64,000 nucleotides of DNA from Blattamonas nauphoetae (GCA_033064195.1 JARBJD010000080.1:186001-250000); one strand, 5' to 3'; shown: positions 53,586 through 64,000, counted from the stretch's first letter. Notes: a model not told the origin generated them from the letters alone. Numbers and translations are program-made.

Positions 53586-53980
53586 GCGGTTCACGCACAA
53601 ATGGCAAATATACTGCTCCGAAGGAACGATAACTTGCTTCAATACTATCTCATAAGCAGCTTGTTGTTCATTCTCATCGTGAATGTCGAGAGAGGCGAGT
53701 TTGCGCGGAGTTTCGAGATATGAAGAATGGGAAACGATATTCAAGAGACTATTGTGGATACCGACCGCTTCTGCAAAGGAAAGCAACAGAGGATTGAGAG
53801 TATTGATGACCTGAGGGATCAGATCAGCTTTGACGAGGGCAAGTCGGACTTTAACTGAACATCTCCCGATCAGAGAATCGAGCATCTTCATTGTTGTGAT
53901 GATGACATGACTGGTAGATGAAATGAGCACCACAATGGACTGTACGAAGTCTGCCAAGGATTCATCAGAAAATGATGTAA
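53586..53980 (-). pseudogene. ARM-like family gene, central part
   Basis: The frame reads TSITSFSDESLADFVQSIVV, MKMLDSLIGRCSVKVRLALV, ADLIPQVINTLNPLLLSFAE and VPSEQYICHLCVNRY up to the TA at 53584-53585. These are helical-repeat segments in the usual family order. Its 5' side meets another TA-flanked insertion at 53981-53982, beyond which the N-terminal part is found at 58147-58414. Confidence 0.65.
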
Positions 53981-54037
53981 TAGATGTTTCAATATACCGA
54001 ACTTTTCATAAACCCGTAACATGGGGCTTGAAAAATA

Positions 54038-57000
54038 AGGATGAGCAACGGACGGACAAAAAGACGTTCAACTCGGACAACGGACAGCGGACAGGTCCAA
54101 GTGAAAAAGAAGTGCTTCATGTGGCCTAAATCAATGTGATTGACACTCAATTCGTTAATAAATAAGTGAATAGTGGTGATTAAATTCAGATTTTGTCTTT
54201 CATCAAAATGATAAACGAGTACTAGAGAATTTGGACAAAAAGACCCATTAATTGCAGAAATGTCCGAGCTTGTCCGATCTTGGACATTCACTCAATTGTT
54301 GAAAAAACGAATCATCTGAATTTCTTCACAATCCAATTGTGATCAGATCAAAATGGACAAAACTGTCCTGTCCTGGACATGTCCGGATCGTCCTCCCCAT
54401 CTCAAGTTAATTTCGTCGTCCCATTTCTTTCAGGGTCACTTAAATCGGTTTTCACTTCGAAATTCCATTCTTCACATCATTTTCTAGCAACCACTCATTC
54501 TGCGATACTTTTATAAACTCATTCCGGGAATTCAGTTCATTTCCGATTTGACACATTATTTCTCTTTCAATGATGTTACACGTCAGAATTCAGTCAATGA
54601 TAGTAGTATCTTATTTCAAACATGATCGAATCAATTTGCCTTCAAAATTCGCCGCTCTGTTGCACACTTTGTTGGTTTGTTGATGATCTTGACTGGTATC
54701 TCGTTCCTTTTGGTTCAAGATGTTTTCTTATAAAGAAATTTCTCATTTTGAATCCAGATACGATGCTTTCTCGCCCTTATCCAAATGAGATGGTCGTTAC
54801 ACTCTCATTTGTCGCCCTAAATGAACGGATCGTTTTCTACCTCGAAATAGTCTGTATTACACTTTTTCCGAATCAAAATGATTCATATTCATATTATTGA
54901 TCGCTTTTTTTCACATTTATTATTGTTGATCTTCCCTCCAGAAGGCAGATTGACCTGTCGATCCTGTGAAGACGGAATAGATGAGGCCAAAGGAGGACAA
55001 ACCGAGCTGATTCGTAAACAATGAACTGGGAGTTGGGACGAAGAGACAAAACAGAGTGAGAGGAGAGGACGATCTTCATAATCGAGGGTCCGAGCTCGTG
55101 AACAATGGAGTTGGAGAAAAAGAACGAAACGGAAACATCAAACGAAACCAATTTGAAAAGTATGCTTCTCCCTACTCTGACTTACAGATATTTCTTCATT
55201 TTTATGACAATAAGTGTCCTGACTATACAGAAATTTAAAGTGGAACAGTTAATCGATAAAACATGAGACAGACATCTCAGAAAGATGCAGAACGTATGTA
55301 ATCATTCGTAAAGTGAATGAGGTTTTTCAGTCCATCCCTTCCTTCTCACAGCCACTCACATCTATTCATCTCCTCCTCCACCCTCATGAGATCGAATGAC
55401 AGAATGGGAAAGGAAACAGGTGACTGAGAGAGAAGAGCGAGAGAAAGAGGAAGAGAAGCGGAGAGAAGATGAGAGAAAGCAGATTGAAGAAAGGGTGATG
55501 AAGGAATTGGAGGAAGAACGAAGAAAGGAAGATGAGGAAAAGCGAGGCGAGAAGAAGATAGGAAGAGGAGAGAAGAAGAGGAAAGAATTGAACGAGAAGC
55601 GAAGCGAAGATGGGAAGATGAAGAAAGACGAAGCAAAGAAGATGCGAAACGATGGGAAGAGGAAGAGCGAAAGAAAATTGAAGAAAGAGTGCGGAAAGAA
55701 CTCACTGAAGAGAAGCAATGAGAAGAGGAGAGAAAGGAGGAACTTCGAAAGGAAGAAGAACGGAAGATGAAGGAAGAAGCAAAAGGAAGGAAGAAGAAGC
55801 GAGAAGGAAGGAGGAAGAAGAGAAAAAGCGAATTCAGGAACGAGTGAGGCGTGAAATCGCAGAAGAGAAGAAAGGAAGAGGAGAGGCGAAGGGAGGAAGA
55901 GAAGAAAGCGAATATTCCCCCAAAGAAGTCAGAATGGGAAAGGAAGCAAGAAGCTGAACGAGAAGCAGCGGGAGAGAAACAACGAAAGATCAGAGAGGAT
56001 TTGGAGCGAGAGACAACGAGCAGCTCAGAAAGACTCAGCGACGATCGAGACAGGATCGAGTGTGTCAAGTGCGTTTGCTCGCTGGGGCATTGGGAAGATG
56101 ATCGACACTGGAGTTGGATCTCGTCCAGTCGGTCCCCAACTGACATCATCGTCATCTCGAGGCAACTTCTCTCAGAAACGAGAAGAAGACGAACGAAAGA
56201 AAAAGGAAGAAGAAGAACAAAGAAAGAAGGAGGAAGCAAAACGTCAAAAAGAGGAAGCAGACCGGAGACAAAAGAGATCGATGAGGAGCGCATGCGAGCC
56301 GACATGCTCAATCGGGAAAGAGAGGCTGAAGAGGAAAGAAGAATCCCACAGGAGAAGGACGATCAAGACCGCGAAGAGAAGGAGCGTTTGAGACGGAAAG
56401 AGGATGAGAATCGGCGAGAACAGGAAAGACGGGAGGAGAGAGCGGAATGAGAGGATGGAAGAGGAAAGGAGGAAAGAGGAGAAGAGGAGGGAAGATGAGG
56501 AGAGAGAAAAAGGAGAGAATCAAACGAGAAGTTCAGGAGACGCTTCGGAAGGAGAAGGAAGCGGAAGAACGAAGGAAGAAAGAGGAACAACAAAAGGAGG
56601 AGGAGAGAGAAAGGGAGGCCGAACGAAAACGTCAAGCTGAAAGTCAGAAAAAGTCAGAGTGGGAGAGGAAGCAAAATGCTGAGAGAGAAGCAGCGGAAGA
56701 GAAGCAGCGAAAGATCAGAGAGGATTTGGAGCGAGAGAGGCAACGAGCAGCTCAGAAAGACTCAGCGACGATCGAGACCGGATCGAGTGTGTCCAGTGCA
56801 TTTGCTCGCTGGGGCATTGGGAAGATGATCGACACGTCCAGTTCTCCAGCTCGCCCAGTTGGCCCGTCAACTTCAACTGGTGCGAGTTCACGCGGCAGCT
56901 TCTCTCAGAAACGAGAAGAAGACGAACGAAAGAAGAAAGAGGAAGAGGAACAACGAAGGAAGGAGGAAGAAGGAAAGCGGCACTTCGACAATGTGAACTA

Positions 57001-57594
57001 AACCTCCTGGGAAACACCCACACCCTCACAAGATGATACTGAACCATCCCGAGACTCCACTGACCCCCTTTCCATTTTCATCGATGAATGTCGGACCAGC
57101 CAGCGGGCGTGTGTGGCAGATCTGACAAGAATGACAAGACAGGAAGCAGCGAAAATGAAGAGGAGAGAAGAGGAGATGAATCGGAGAATGAGGAACAACG
57201 AAGTTGATCCGAGACGAAGGGAGAGAAACGAAATGATGAGAGGAGACACTCCGAAAGGAACTTCCTCACAATCAGTCCATCAAAAAACCACATAAAGGCC
57301 ATACCGACTCGATCATTCGTTCTCGTCCTTCCCTTCCACACCTATTTCTATCCATCCTCTTTCTCTTCTCCATCCAACTCTTTCTCTTCATCTTCTCTGT
57401 TCTCCATCACATCTCTCTTCATCTTTTCCTCCTCTCCTATTTCTTAAAAATGATTCAATTCTCCAAGTTAGTCAATAAATTTCAGAAAAAGTTGATCAAA
57501 CCCTTTTTGAAAAGTTACCAGCAATGACATCCTAATTAGGCGCTGTCCGAGGACGGACAGCGCCTCACCTTGTCCGGACAATTGCTCCTCCCTA
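54038..57594. mobile_element. 3.56-kb insert carrying a Lys/Glu-rich gene, 10-bp duplication
   Basis: The 10-bp sequence TTGAAAAATA stands at 54028-54037 and again at 57595-57604, directly bordering the insert. Short imperfect inverted ends are seen: GGATGAGCAACGGACGGACAA at the left (here described as GGATGAGCAA then CGGACGGACAA) and GGAGGAGCAATTGTCCGGAC as the complement of the right. Several extra GTCCGGAC-like motifs lie near both ends (54100-54400, 57545-57580). A 9-10-bp duplication fits a Mutator-like element. The cargo is the coiled-coil gene at 55396-57293, and no transposase was seen. Confidence 0.55.
55396..57293 (+). pseudogene. Lys/Glu-rich coiled-coil gene with internal duplication, frame-broken
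   Basis: From the ATG at 55396 (MTEWERKQVTEREEREKEEE) the plus strand encodes a long charged coiled coil, but the open frame shifts several times. A block with SEWERKQ, EKQRKIREDLERE and SAFARWGIGKMIDT occurs twice, at about 55928 and 56653 (725 bp apart). The first copy lacks two bases present in the second at LERERQRAA, which shifts its frame. In the last frame a TAA at 56999-57001 is followed by an open continuation (VADLTRMTRQEAAKMKRREE) to 57293. The ARWGIGKMID motif is unfamiliar. The gene is carried within a transposon-like insert and is probably decayed. Confidence 0.5.
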
Positions 57595-58146
57595 TTGAAA
57601 AATATATATTGGTCAAACTAAGAACAATAAAATTTGGTTCCGCGCCGAAACCCCTGTGTCGGGAGAAAACCTCAAAATACTGTTTCCTTTAGGCGTCCAC
57701 ACATTTTTCTCAACTTTTTGCCTTCATTTCTCCACAACCAGCCATCCGTTTTGAATCAAATAAAATGCATTGTGATCGTAAAGATCTCGACAAAAGCTGC
57801 TCAAAAAATAAAAGATATTTTTTTCTAAGAATTTTTTGTCGAGAAAAATATGGGTTTTTTTCCATTATCCCAAATATCCAGAATTTTTTCTCCAAATTTT
57901 TTTCAAAATGTTCATTTCACCAAAAAAACGTTTTTGTGAAAAACTTCATCAAAATCGGTTCACTGGTTGTTGACATATTGCCGAAACAATTTTTTTTATC
58001 GGGCAAAAGGGGGTATTTTGAGGTTTTCTCCCGACACAGGGGTTTCGGCGCGGAACCAAATTTTATTTTTCTTAGTTTGACCATTGTATATTTTTCAAGC
58101 CCCATGTTACGGGTTTTTGAATATGTACGGGTTATTGACACTACTA

Positions 58147-58414
58147 TAAGGTTGCTGAGAAAAGCAGCTGCTGATTCTTCCTCATACGGAGTCACAGATT
58201 CCAGAAATTTCACAGCTTTTGCTTCAAGAGCATCGTCAAGTGTAGGCTTGACCTGCACAGTTGCAACGAGAGACAGAAAGACAACAGCCTTTTCTTCGTC
58301 AGATTGTTGTTGATCTTCGCTCCAATTCAGGAACGCTGAGCAATTCATTGGAAAAGGCAAATGAGAGGAGGACAAATCAGAGCGTCTTGTACTTGAGGAA
58401 GTGTCTGTGTTCAT
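58147..58414 (-). pseudogene. ARM-like family gene, N-terminal part
   Basis: From an ATG at 58414 (MNTDTSSSTRRSDLSSSHLP) the frame reads NCSAFLNWSEDQQQ, EKAVVFLSLVATVQVKP, LEAKAVKFLESVTPYEEES and AAAFLSNL, then reaches the TA at 58145-58146 where the nested insertion begins. This is the typical start of the family whose central and C-terminal parts lie at 53586-53980 and 51793-52186. Reading-frame phase across this insertion differs by one base, so some decay near the site is likely. Confidence 0.6.
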
Positions 58415-58739
58415 GTGAATCGCAGTCATTCGCATTGATTCAGCGAAACATGGCTCGTTATGGGTCTGGGCAGAGAGACAAACAAAGAGATTGTAACGAA
58501 ATGGACATCCAAAAGGGATTGTAAAAAGCTGCCAACGAAGACTGAGATCATCCGTGAATGAAGAAGTGAGAAAGTGAGGAGAGTGTGGCGACCATCGAGT
58601 GAGACTGGCGAGAGAGAATTCAAAATGTTCGGGTAATTGATAAGGTGATGTCAGAACCGACAAAGACGACACACAAACAGCGTTCGTTGTCCAAATGAAG
58701 AGAAACAGTTCGGAAGGTTTGCTGGTTCTTGTCAGTTTC

Positions 58740-59090
58740 TATTCCTGTTCTGGAAGGTTCGTGCCCAGCAAGTTGTTCCATTTGATCGAGCTGGCAACAA
58801 TTAATCTTCCGAATGTTCGACTGTGGTCGCTTTGCAGCTTTTCCTCAATCACATCTTCGATGCCCTCCATTCTCAACAGTCGATAAACTGTCTGGCACAT
58901 CTGTTAGACTCTATCGCCTTTTCTGTGCCATTCCCGTTGAGCATCGATCATGAAATCAAGAAAATTCCAGATTGAGTCATCGTCCACGAAGAATGTGAGG
59001 CAACTTGGGATCGCAAGAAATACAGGCAAAATTAGAACAATTCCCATTGTTGGTTGATACGAAGGAGATAGTCGGAGGCTTTTCACAGGG
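58740..59090 (-). pseudogene. C-terminal fragment of a second ARM-like family gene
   Basis: The frame reads SYQPTMGIVLILPVFLAIPS, SIWNFLDFMIDAQREW, then an in-frame TAA, then QMCQTVYRLLRMEGIEDVIE and WNNLLGTNLPEQ. It parallels the C-terminus at 51793-52186 residue by residue with many substitutions. Its downstream flank is also similar to that of the first copy. So two tandem family members existed here, and this one survives only as its 3' end. Confidence 0.6.
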
Positions 59091-59501
59091 TTCTTTCTTC
59101 AGTTCTCTTCGATTCGTTCCCTTCCACAACTCGGGAACAGTGTAACAGTGTGAGGGACACACGAATCCATTGTCAGACGAAGGAGTGGCTGAGAGACAGC
59201 GTTCGCATGTCTCGTTCAGTCCTCTTCCATCTATCAGAGTGCGAGTGTCTCTTCGTTCGAGAGCAGAGTTCGACATTCTTCCCAGTCTAGATTCAATACA
59301 CTTGATCCATCCTGCCAAATTGTGTTGGTCCAGCCGAGAAGTCAATTCGGACATCAGACATCTGACAGACAGCCACTCACCACCGACACCACTCCCCAAT
59401 TACGACAGAGCAGCGATGGTGGGACGATGCTCACAGGCGAGAAATCAGGATGGCGATTGCTTCGAATGATCGGCTCCCAGGACGCGTCACACCGAGTGTA
59501 G
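59091..59501. other. Short coding-like trace, no supported gene
   Basis: A minus-strand frame (58977-59399) includes GWIKCIESRLGRMSNSALER and a Cys pair pattern (TCERCLSATPSSDNGFVCPS), which could come from a decayed beta-helix or zinc-binding protein. It is not enough to call a gene. Confidence 0.3.
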
Positions 59502-59900
59502 GAAGGGGAGAGGCAGCGGCGAGTGGGAGGGTGTGGGTGGTGAGGGAGAGGCAGAGGGGAGTGGGAGGGTGTGGGTGGTGAGGGAGAGGCGGAGGGGAGT
59601 GGGAGGGTGTTGGTGGTGAGGGAGAGGCAGAGGGGAGTGGGAGGGTGTGGGTGGTGAGGGAGAGGCAGAGGGAGTGGGAGGGTGTGGGTGGTGAGGGAGA
59701 GGCAGAGGGAGTGGGAGGGTGTGGGTGGTGAGGGAGAGGCAGAGGGAGTGGGAGGGTGTGGGTGGTGAGGGAGAGGCAGAGGGGAGTGGGAGGGTGTGGG
59801 TGGTGAGGGGAGAGGCAGAGGGGAGTGGGAGGGCGTGGGTGGTGAGGGAGAGGCAGAGGGGAGTGGGAGGGTGTGGGTGGTGAGGGAGAGGCAGAGGGGA
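59502..59900. repeat. G-rich minisatellite, about 38-bp unit, 10 copies
   Basis: A unit built from GTGGGAGGGTGTGGGTGGTG and AGGGAGAGGCAGAGG is repeated head to tail about ten times with small length changes (37-40 bp) and few substitutions. The plus strand is almost free of C, so it has runs of G able to form four-stranded structures. Long Pro/Ser frames across it are by-products of the repeat. Confidence 0.9.
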
Positions 59901-60315
59901 TTTTACACCAACCAAGGCCCACCAACAATTGAGACCAGTGACGTGTATTTAAACAATGGGTGGCCATCGATCAGCCAAACAAACAAAAGAGTTATCTCAA
60001 TTTTGTCTGTCCCATCAAATAAATAATCGCAACAGAGGACTTATAAAAAGACACAGTGTTGCTTGTTCCCATGTGGGGGCGGTTGGTGGACAAAAATATG
60101 AGCTCCAGAGAAAGCCCCCAACGGGGGAGAAAAAACTGGAGGAAACCGAGAGGCCTAAAAAGGCAAAGTGAAGTGAAACAACCGAAGGGTTTAACTATAC
60201 ACCACGCCTCGACTGCGTGAGCTCAATTCCGCCGGGGGGAAGAGCTGGCTGCCTCAAGCACGCTGCACTGTTGTGTGACAGGGCTTGAGGTTGGTGGGCC
60301 TTGGTTGGTGTAAAA
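59901..60315. repeat. 415-bp segment with 26-bp perfect inverted ends
   Basis: TTTTACACCAACCAAGGCCC followed by ACCAAC (59901-59926) is exactly inverted at 60290-60315. A third, direct copy of AACCAAGG-CACCAACAATTGAG-like sequence lies at about 60338-60366. It may be a small transposon, but no clear target duplication was found. It directly abuts the minisatellite. Confidence 0.55.
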
Positions 60316-61893
60316 GGATGTCGTGCCTCCATCCGACAACCAACCAAGGCCACCAACAATTGAGTGTTGAAAGGATCCGATCAAGAGAAACTCAAAAGAG
60401 TGCATAGAAACAAGAGTAACATATCTTTGTAAGTGTCTTGTCATCTTACGATTTCACTTAAATCTGGCCGTGATCCCGCTCGGGCTGTCACCAACAGCCA
60501 GTGTGCTTGGGGGGAATGGATTGATGTGACGTAGAATCGAGCAGCCTCCCAACTCCACAGCATACTCTCCCCTTTCCTTAGGTTCACATCTTGATGGCCG
60601 AATTGAGATGCTGCCAGTACAGGCGACTGTGAGGGAATTCGCCAAGCTAGGAAGAGAATTGGGACTGCTCAGAGTCATATCTTTCTGTCGATGAATTGTG
60701 ATCAGATGTTCAGGTGAATCTGTGCTTTACTCCCATTTTGTTTTCGTGATGAATCTTCTTCGACGTTCTTCGACAGAAATTTCCTGACCACGATCGAATA
60801 ACGATGCTCTTCGGTTGATAACGTGTTGACATTGAGGATATCTTCAGAACAGTGATGGAGTTGCTTCGGGCTGTTTGCAGTGAATACAACAATCCACTGA
60901 TATGCATTCCTGGATACGATCGTGCGTCTCTCCAATGGTGTTCGTGTCGCTCCGTGAAAAGAGGTGTCACCTCAGCTATTTCCTATTCTCTCGTCAGTGA
61001 TGTGACACGTAATAGAATGAAGTCCCTTGTGTTCAGATTTTATTCGAAAATCTGAGTTGGCTCGAGTGGAGAGAGCTGTTTTTTTTTGATTCCCGCTTCA
61101 CCAATCTCATCGTCGAATACTCAAGTGAGTACGATCCCCGAGACTTCCAACGTGGAGAGCAAAAGTTGTGTCGTGAACGAGACTGATATTCCATTCAGGA
61201 GTGCTGTCGGTTAGAGTTCTCATGTGAAGCTGTATCAGAATTGTGAGTCGAAAAGTAACTATCCGACCGAGACTGTTCACGACTTCGGCCTTAACTGACT
61301 TTCCGATTGTGTACAGAAAACCTGTCTGTGTCTCTTCGCTGAGACTTACATCGCCCTTATGCTGTGAAGCTGTCGCAGAGGACCGATGTCAGTTTTGTAA
61401 CAAGATGGAAGTTGAATGTCTGGACTCATCCATGACTTGTCTCTTCCGACGTTGTCCGTTGTTCTCTCTCACATCTTCAATCTTCTTCGAAATCCGATCT
61501 GCCTCACGATTTGTCTCAGGACGGCTTCGTTCTGCCACTTTCCTCGTCTCACAGGTGGGCACTGTTTCATGAATGCGTGAAGTGAGTTGTGATATGTATT
61601 CTTCTGTGCAGATGGATTCTGAGACATTAGGTTCGATTGAACTTGGGCGTGTCAGCGATGAATGACCTGTTTGGGCGCAATAAATGAAAGAGGCCTCTGC
61701 AGAGAGTCGAACGAGTTGACGGTATCCCCCTCACCAACTCGTAACAACTCCTGCTTTGTGCTGACCGAGTGTCCCTCATGACAATTGTGAAGTTTTCAAA
61801 AGAGTGAATGTTGAGTCATGTGTTCTCGCCCTTCTTCTCCTTTCTGACCTCATTTGACAATGCTGACACCTTCGCAGGAATGATCTTTGGTGG
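60316..61893. other. No supported gene
   Basis: Open frames are short. A minus-strand frame near 60454-60678 (CTGSISIRPSRCEPKERGEY) and an Arg/Glu-rich minus-strand stretch near 61400-61560 may be exon remains. I see no domain, splice pattern or repeat that would support an annotation. Confidence 0.35.
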
Positions 61894-62341
61894 TCATGTC
61901 TCCCTGCTTTCCGGTTCATCCTTCAGCATCACTCCTTTTTCCTTCTGAACAATCTCTGTCTCCTTTGGCTCGCTGCGGCTGCTGGTTTGCTTGGAAACGT
62001 TCACTGAATCTGATTTCGGCGTCAACTTCGATGGTGGCTTTCGCCTTTGCTTTCTGAACTGGTTTCGTCTCGAACCTTTCTTCCACTGGCGCTGCCACTG
62101 GTGCTTCATTTGGTGGTTCTTCCGTCTTTGATTTCGTCTTTTCTTCTTCCATCGTCTCCTCTTTCGGTTTCACTAACTTCTCGGGAATCGGTTCAGTCGC
62201 CGCTTGTTTTGCTGTCTTTCCAGCCTTTCCTTTCAGCGTTGGTTGTTTTGCTGGAAGCTGTTCAACCAGCTTTAGAGCTGGTGGTGTCGCCGATTGTTGG
62301 CTGAAAGTTTCGTCCTTTTGTATTCCTGGTTCTTTGTACAA
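61894..62341 (-). pseudogene. Lys/Pro/Glu-rich protein fragment, frame-shifted
   Basis: One minus-strand frame encodes ALKLVEQLPAKQPTLKGKAG and EPIPEKLVKPKEETMEEEKT through about 62040. A second frame then continues in the same style (KPPSKLTPKSDSVNVSKQTS, EPKETEIVQKEKGVMLKDEP). Both halves are low-complexity, charged and Pro rich, suggesting one disordered protein with a small frameshift. No domain or start is secure. Confidence 0.35.
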
Positions 62342-64000
62342 ATTTAGCTAAGGTGGCTCTGATTTGACTGTATGTTCATCCTCTGTCTCATTTTCTCTTC
62401 TCTTCGCGGAGAATATGTGATTGTTTGATCGCTTCTTGTTTCATTCGGATACGTTGCTCCTGTTTCCGATCCCAGGGCGTCTACACAAATCTAAACACTT
62501 TGCCTTGAAGATATATCGAAGATTGATTGAATAAATTCCCTATTTTTTGCATTGGAGGGACAGTTTCCAGAGAATTTGGGAGGACAAAAAGAATTGATGG
62601 TGGAGTGCCGGCATCTGAATACGGAGATTCTGGGGGAATTGTCAAAGTGTTGTTGAGTGGGCAGACAATCATCAGCAAGTTTTTTTTTGTACGTCTGAAA
62701 GATGTGACGATGCAGCTTGCTTGATGGTTCTGGGAGTTCGCAAGTTATTCAAGTAACGCTGAAGCTGTTGGAGATTAGAGTGATTTATTCTGGAACATAC
62801 TTGTATAAATTCTCCGGTTGCTAACAAGTGTGTCGTATTCGTTGACTACAATTGAGAATGCTGGCCCAAAAATATCTGTACGTCAATGTTCAGATTAATG
62901 TTCCAGTTTGGATGACACCCGCACTTCACAAAAGTCTGAGAAGGACATTAAAGTGCGAGAAACCCGCATCCGAGTGGGCGTGACCCCGATTCGTTGGTGC
63001 CATCCAACATCGCGTGTATTCGAATAATCAAGGAACGGAGTGCCAAATGAAATTAGTTGAAAACATGGCCAGCAGCGGGCACATCGTGAGTCCATCTTCC
63101 TCGGCTTTTTCCAGATCCGTCAGCATGTCCGTGATGATTTGTTCCTGATCCTGCTCAAAGTCAATGGGCTGGTTTTTGAACGAGAGTTGCACGATCAACC
63201 GATCGTCAACGATCATTATGAGCCAAGTTTCTCTTAAGCATCGTGTTCGCCACCAGAGGAATGTTGCTTGCCATTGTTGATCCATGTTGCATGTGCGTAG
63301 AGTCGTTGTGCAAACTTGTATGATATCCGCACTAGGGCTCACGAAATTGGCACTGTCTTGAGCGCGGTTGAACGTGTCTACGACAGAATTATTCATCGGT
63401 TGAAAGTGGGAAGGTGTGAGAGTGGAGGGATGAACTGTGACCCCAAATAATAGTCCAGAATGAAGTTGGAGGTGGAGAAATACAATATATTTGATTGCCT
63501 GAACGAAGTGAGGAGCTTGTCTTGCTGTATCAAGTGATATGGTTGGCTCGAGATTTCTGTTCGGGATCTGCCATTTAATTCCTTCAAATGCTGGAAATGA
63601 AAGGATGGATCACTCCTCTTGGATCTTTTCCCGGGTTATTTTGAATTTGATCGGAGTAAATCAAGTTGAAGACATCTTTTTGGATCTCATCAACTTCATC
63701 CCGCAGGGAGTGTAGAGGTGATGCCGAGACTGACGACAACAATTTATTCTTCCTTGTGACACTGTCTTGAGTGCTGTGAACAACTATTGTGCCTCCTTTC
63801 GACTCTGTTGGGTACAGGGGAGAATGTGCTTGCGTGTGGTGAAGTGATGCATTGCAATCTACATTCTGATATCGGGATTGTGCAGGAGATGGATCTTGTA
63901 TTCCTCTGTGAATAGTTTGAGTTTCGCAAATATAAGTAGTTCGGCGAGGATATTGTGGAGCAAATTGCTGAATGGTGAAATGAGGCTCCGTGAGAGGAAA
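62342..64000. other. No supported gene to the right edge
   Basis: The longest frame (63028-63396 minus, 122 residues, with LIVQLSFKNQPIDFEQDQEQ) has mixed helical character but no domain that I can name. No repeat ends or RNA genes were recognised. The edge may cut a gene whose exons are too short to see. Confidence 0.35.

Larger units (their letters stand above)
53983..58144. mobile_element. TA-flanked palindromic element, itself split by a gene-carrying insert
   Basis: The outer ends, GATGTTTCAATATACCG on the left and, reverse complemented, GTAGTGTCAATAACCCG on the right, run into the shared block AAACCCGTAACATGGGGCTT. TA flanks both ends (53981-53982, 58145-58146). The right portion (57595-58144) has the family arms CAAACTAAGAA and GGGAGAAAACCTCAAAATAC in both directions, as in the elements at 44692 and 45629. 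Removing the insert at 54038-57594 leaves an element of about 600 bp. It lies within the ARM-like gene. Confidence 0.65.

Noticed and set aside
54622-54900. 92-residue plus-strand frame with Cys and aromatic residues
   Set aside because: AT-rich sequence inside a transposon-like insert; no domain, splice or start context.
55346-56311. Ser/Phe-rich minus-strand frame of 321 residues
   Set aside because: It is the antisense of the Lys/Glu-rich coiled-coil gene; GAA/GAG/AAG codons read backwards give Ser, Phe and Leu.
59502-59900. CRISPR-like array
   Set aside because: The repeat is head-to-tail without unique spacers and the genome is eukaryotic.
59431-59967. Pro/Ser/Leu-rich open frames of 140-180 residues on the minus strand
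   Set aside because: They arise from translating the minisatellite and have no non-repetitive content.

Overview
The window looks like nuclear DNA of a gut-dwelling oxymonad protist (Metamonada, Preaxostyla), very close to Blattamonas nauphoetae. I infer this from resemblance to protein families I recall from that genome: large secreted beta-helix proteins with a membrane anchor and a kinase-like tail, and an expanded helical (ARM/HEAT-like) family. Genes are eukaryotic in style, often intron-free, with a few very short GT-AG introns. Nothing bacterial (operons, ribosome binding sites, CRISPR) is present. The species assignment was not checked by any search.

Layout: 1-138 holds the tail of a plus-strand gene. 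A minus-strand beta-helix surface-protein gene runs from 6442 to about 1030 and is broken in its reading frame. It is divergently paired with a small plus-strand gene (6646-7061) that may encode a histone-fold protein. From 7.5 to 19 kb the sequence is dominated by transposons: a 435-bp element with an 8-bp target duplication, a 4.1-kb hAT-like element (8298-12383), and a 5.1-kb Mutator-like element (13269-18403) that splits a host gene and itself contains three smaller elements. No transposase was recognised in the two large elements; they carry coding fragments instead.

Two huge intact plus-strand genes occupy 19283-36668. The first is a 3153-residue protein with a poly(A)/uridylyl-transferase-like helical region followed by about 18 RRM-like repeats. 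The second is a 2575-residue receptor-like protein: signal peptide, beta-helix, repeated Ig-like modules, membrane helix and pseudokinase-like tail.

From 37.6 to 46.5 kb there is a pogo/Tc1-type DNA transposon with terminal inverted repeats, a zinc-finger transposase fragment, a fossil DIRS-like retroelement, and a host gene cut by TA-flanked palindromic elements. From 47 to 59.1 kb lie decayed helical genes, including one ARM-like gene cut by a 1.4-kb palindrome and by a nested stack in which a TA-flanked element has itself been split by a 3.56-kb gene-carrying insert. The last 5 kb has a G-rich minisatellite, an inverted repeat and only weak coding traces.

The main message is insertion history: target-site duplications can be read directly for at least eight elements, several nested, and host reading frames can be followed across three of the insertion sites. 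The strongest candidates for something new are the gene-carrying, transposase-less elements and the transferase-RRM array protein.
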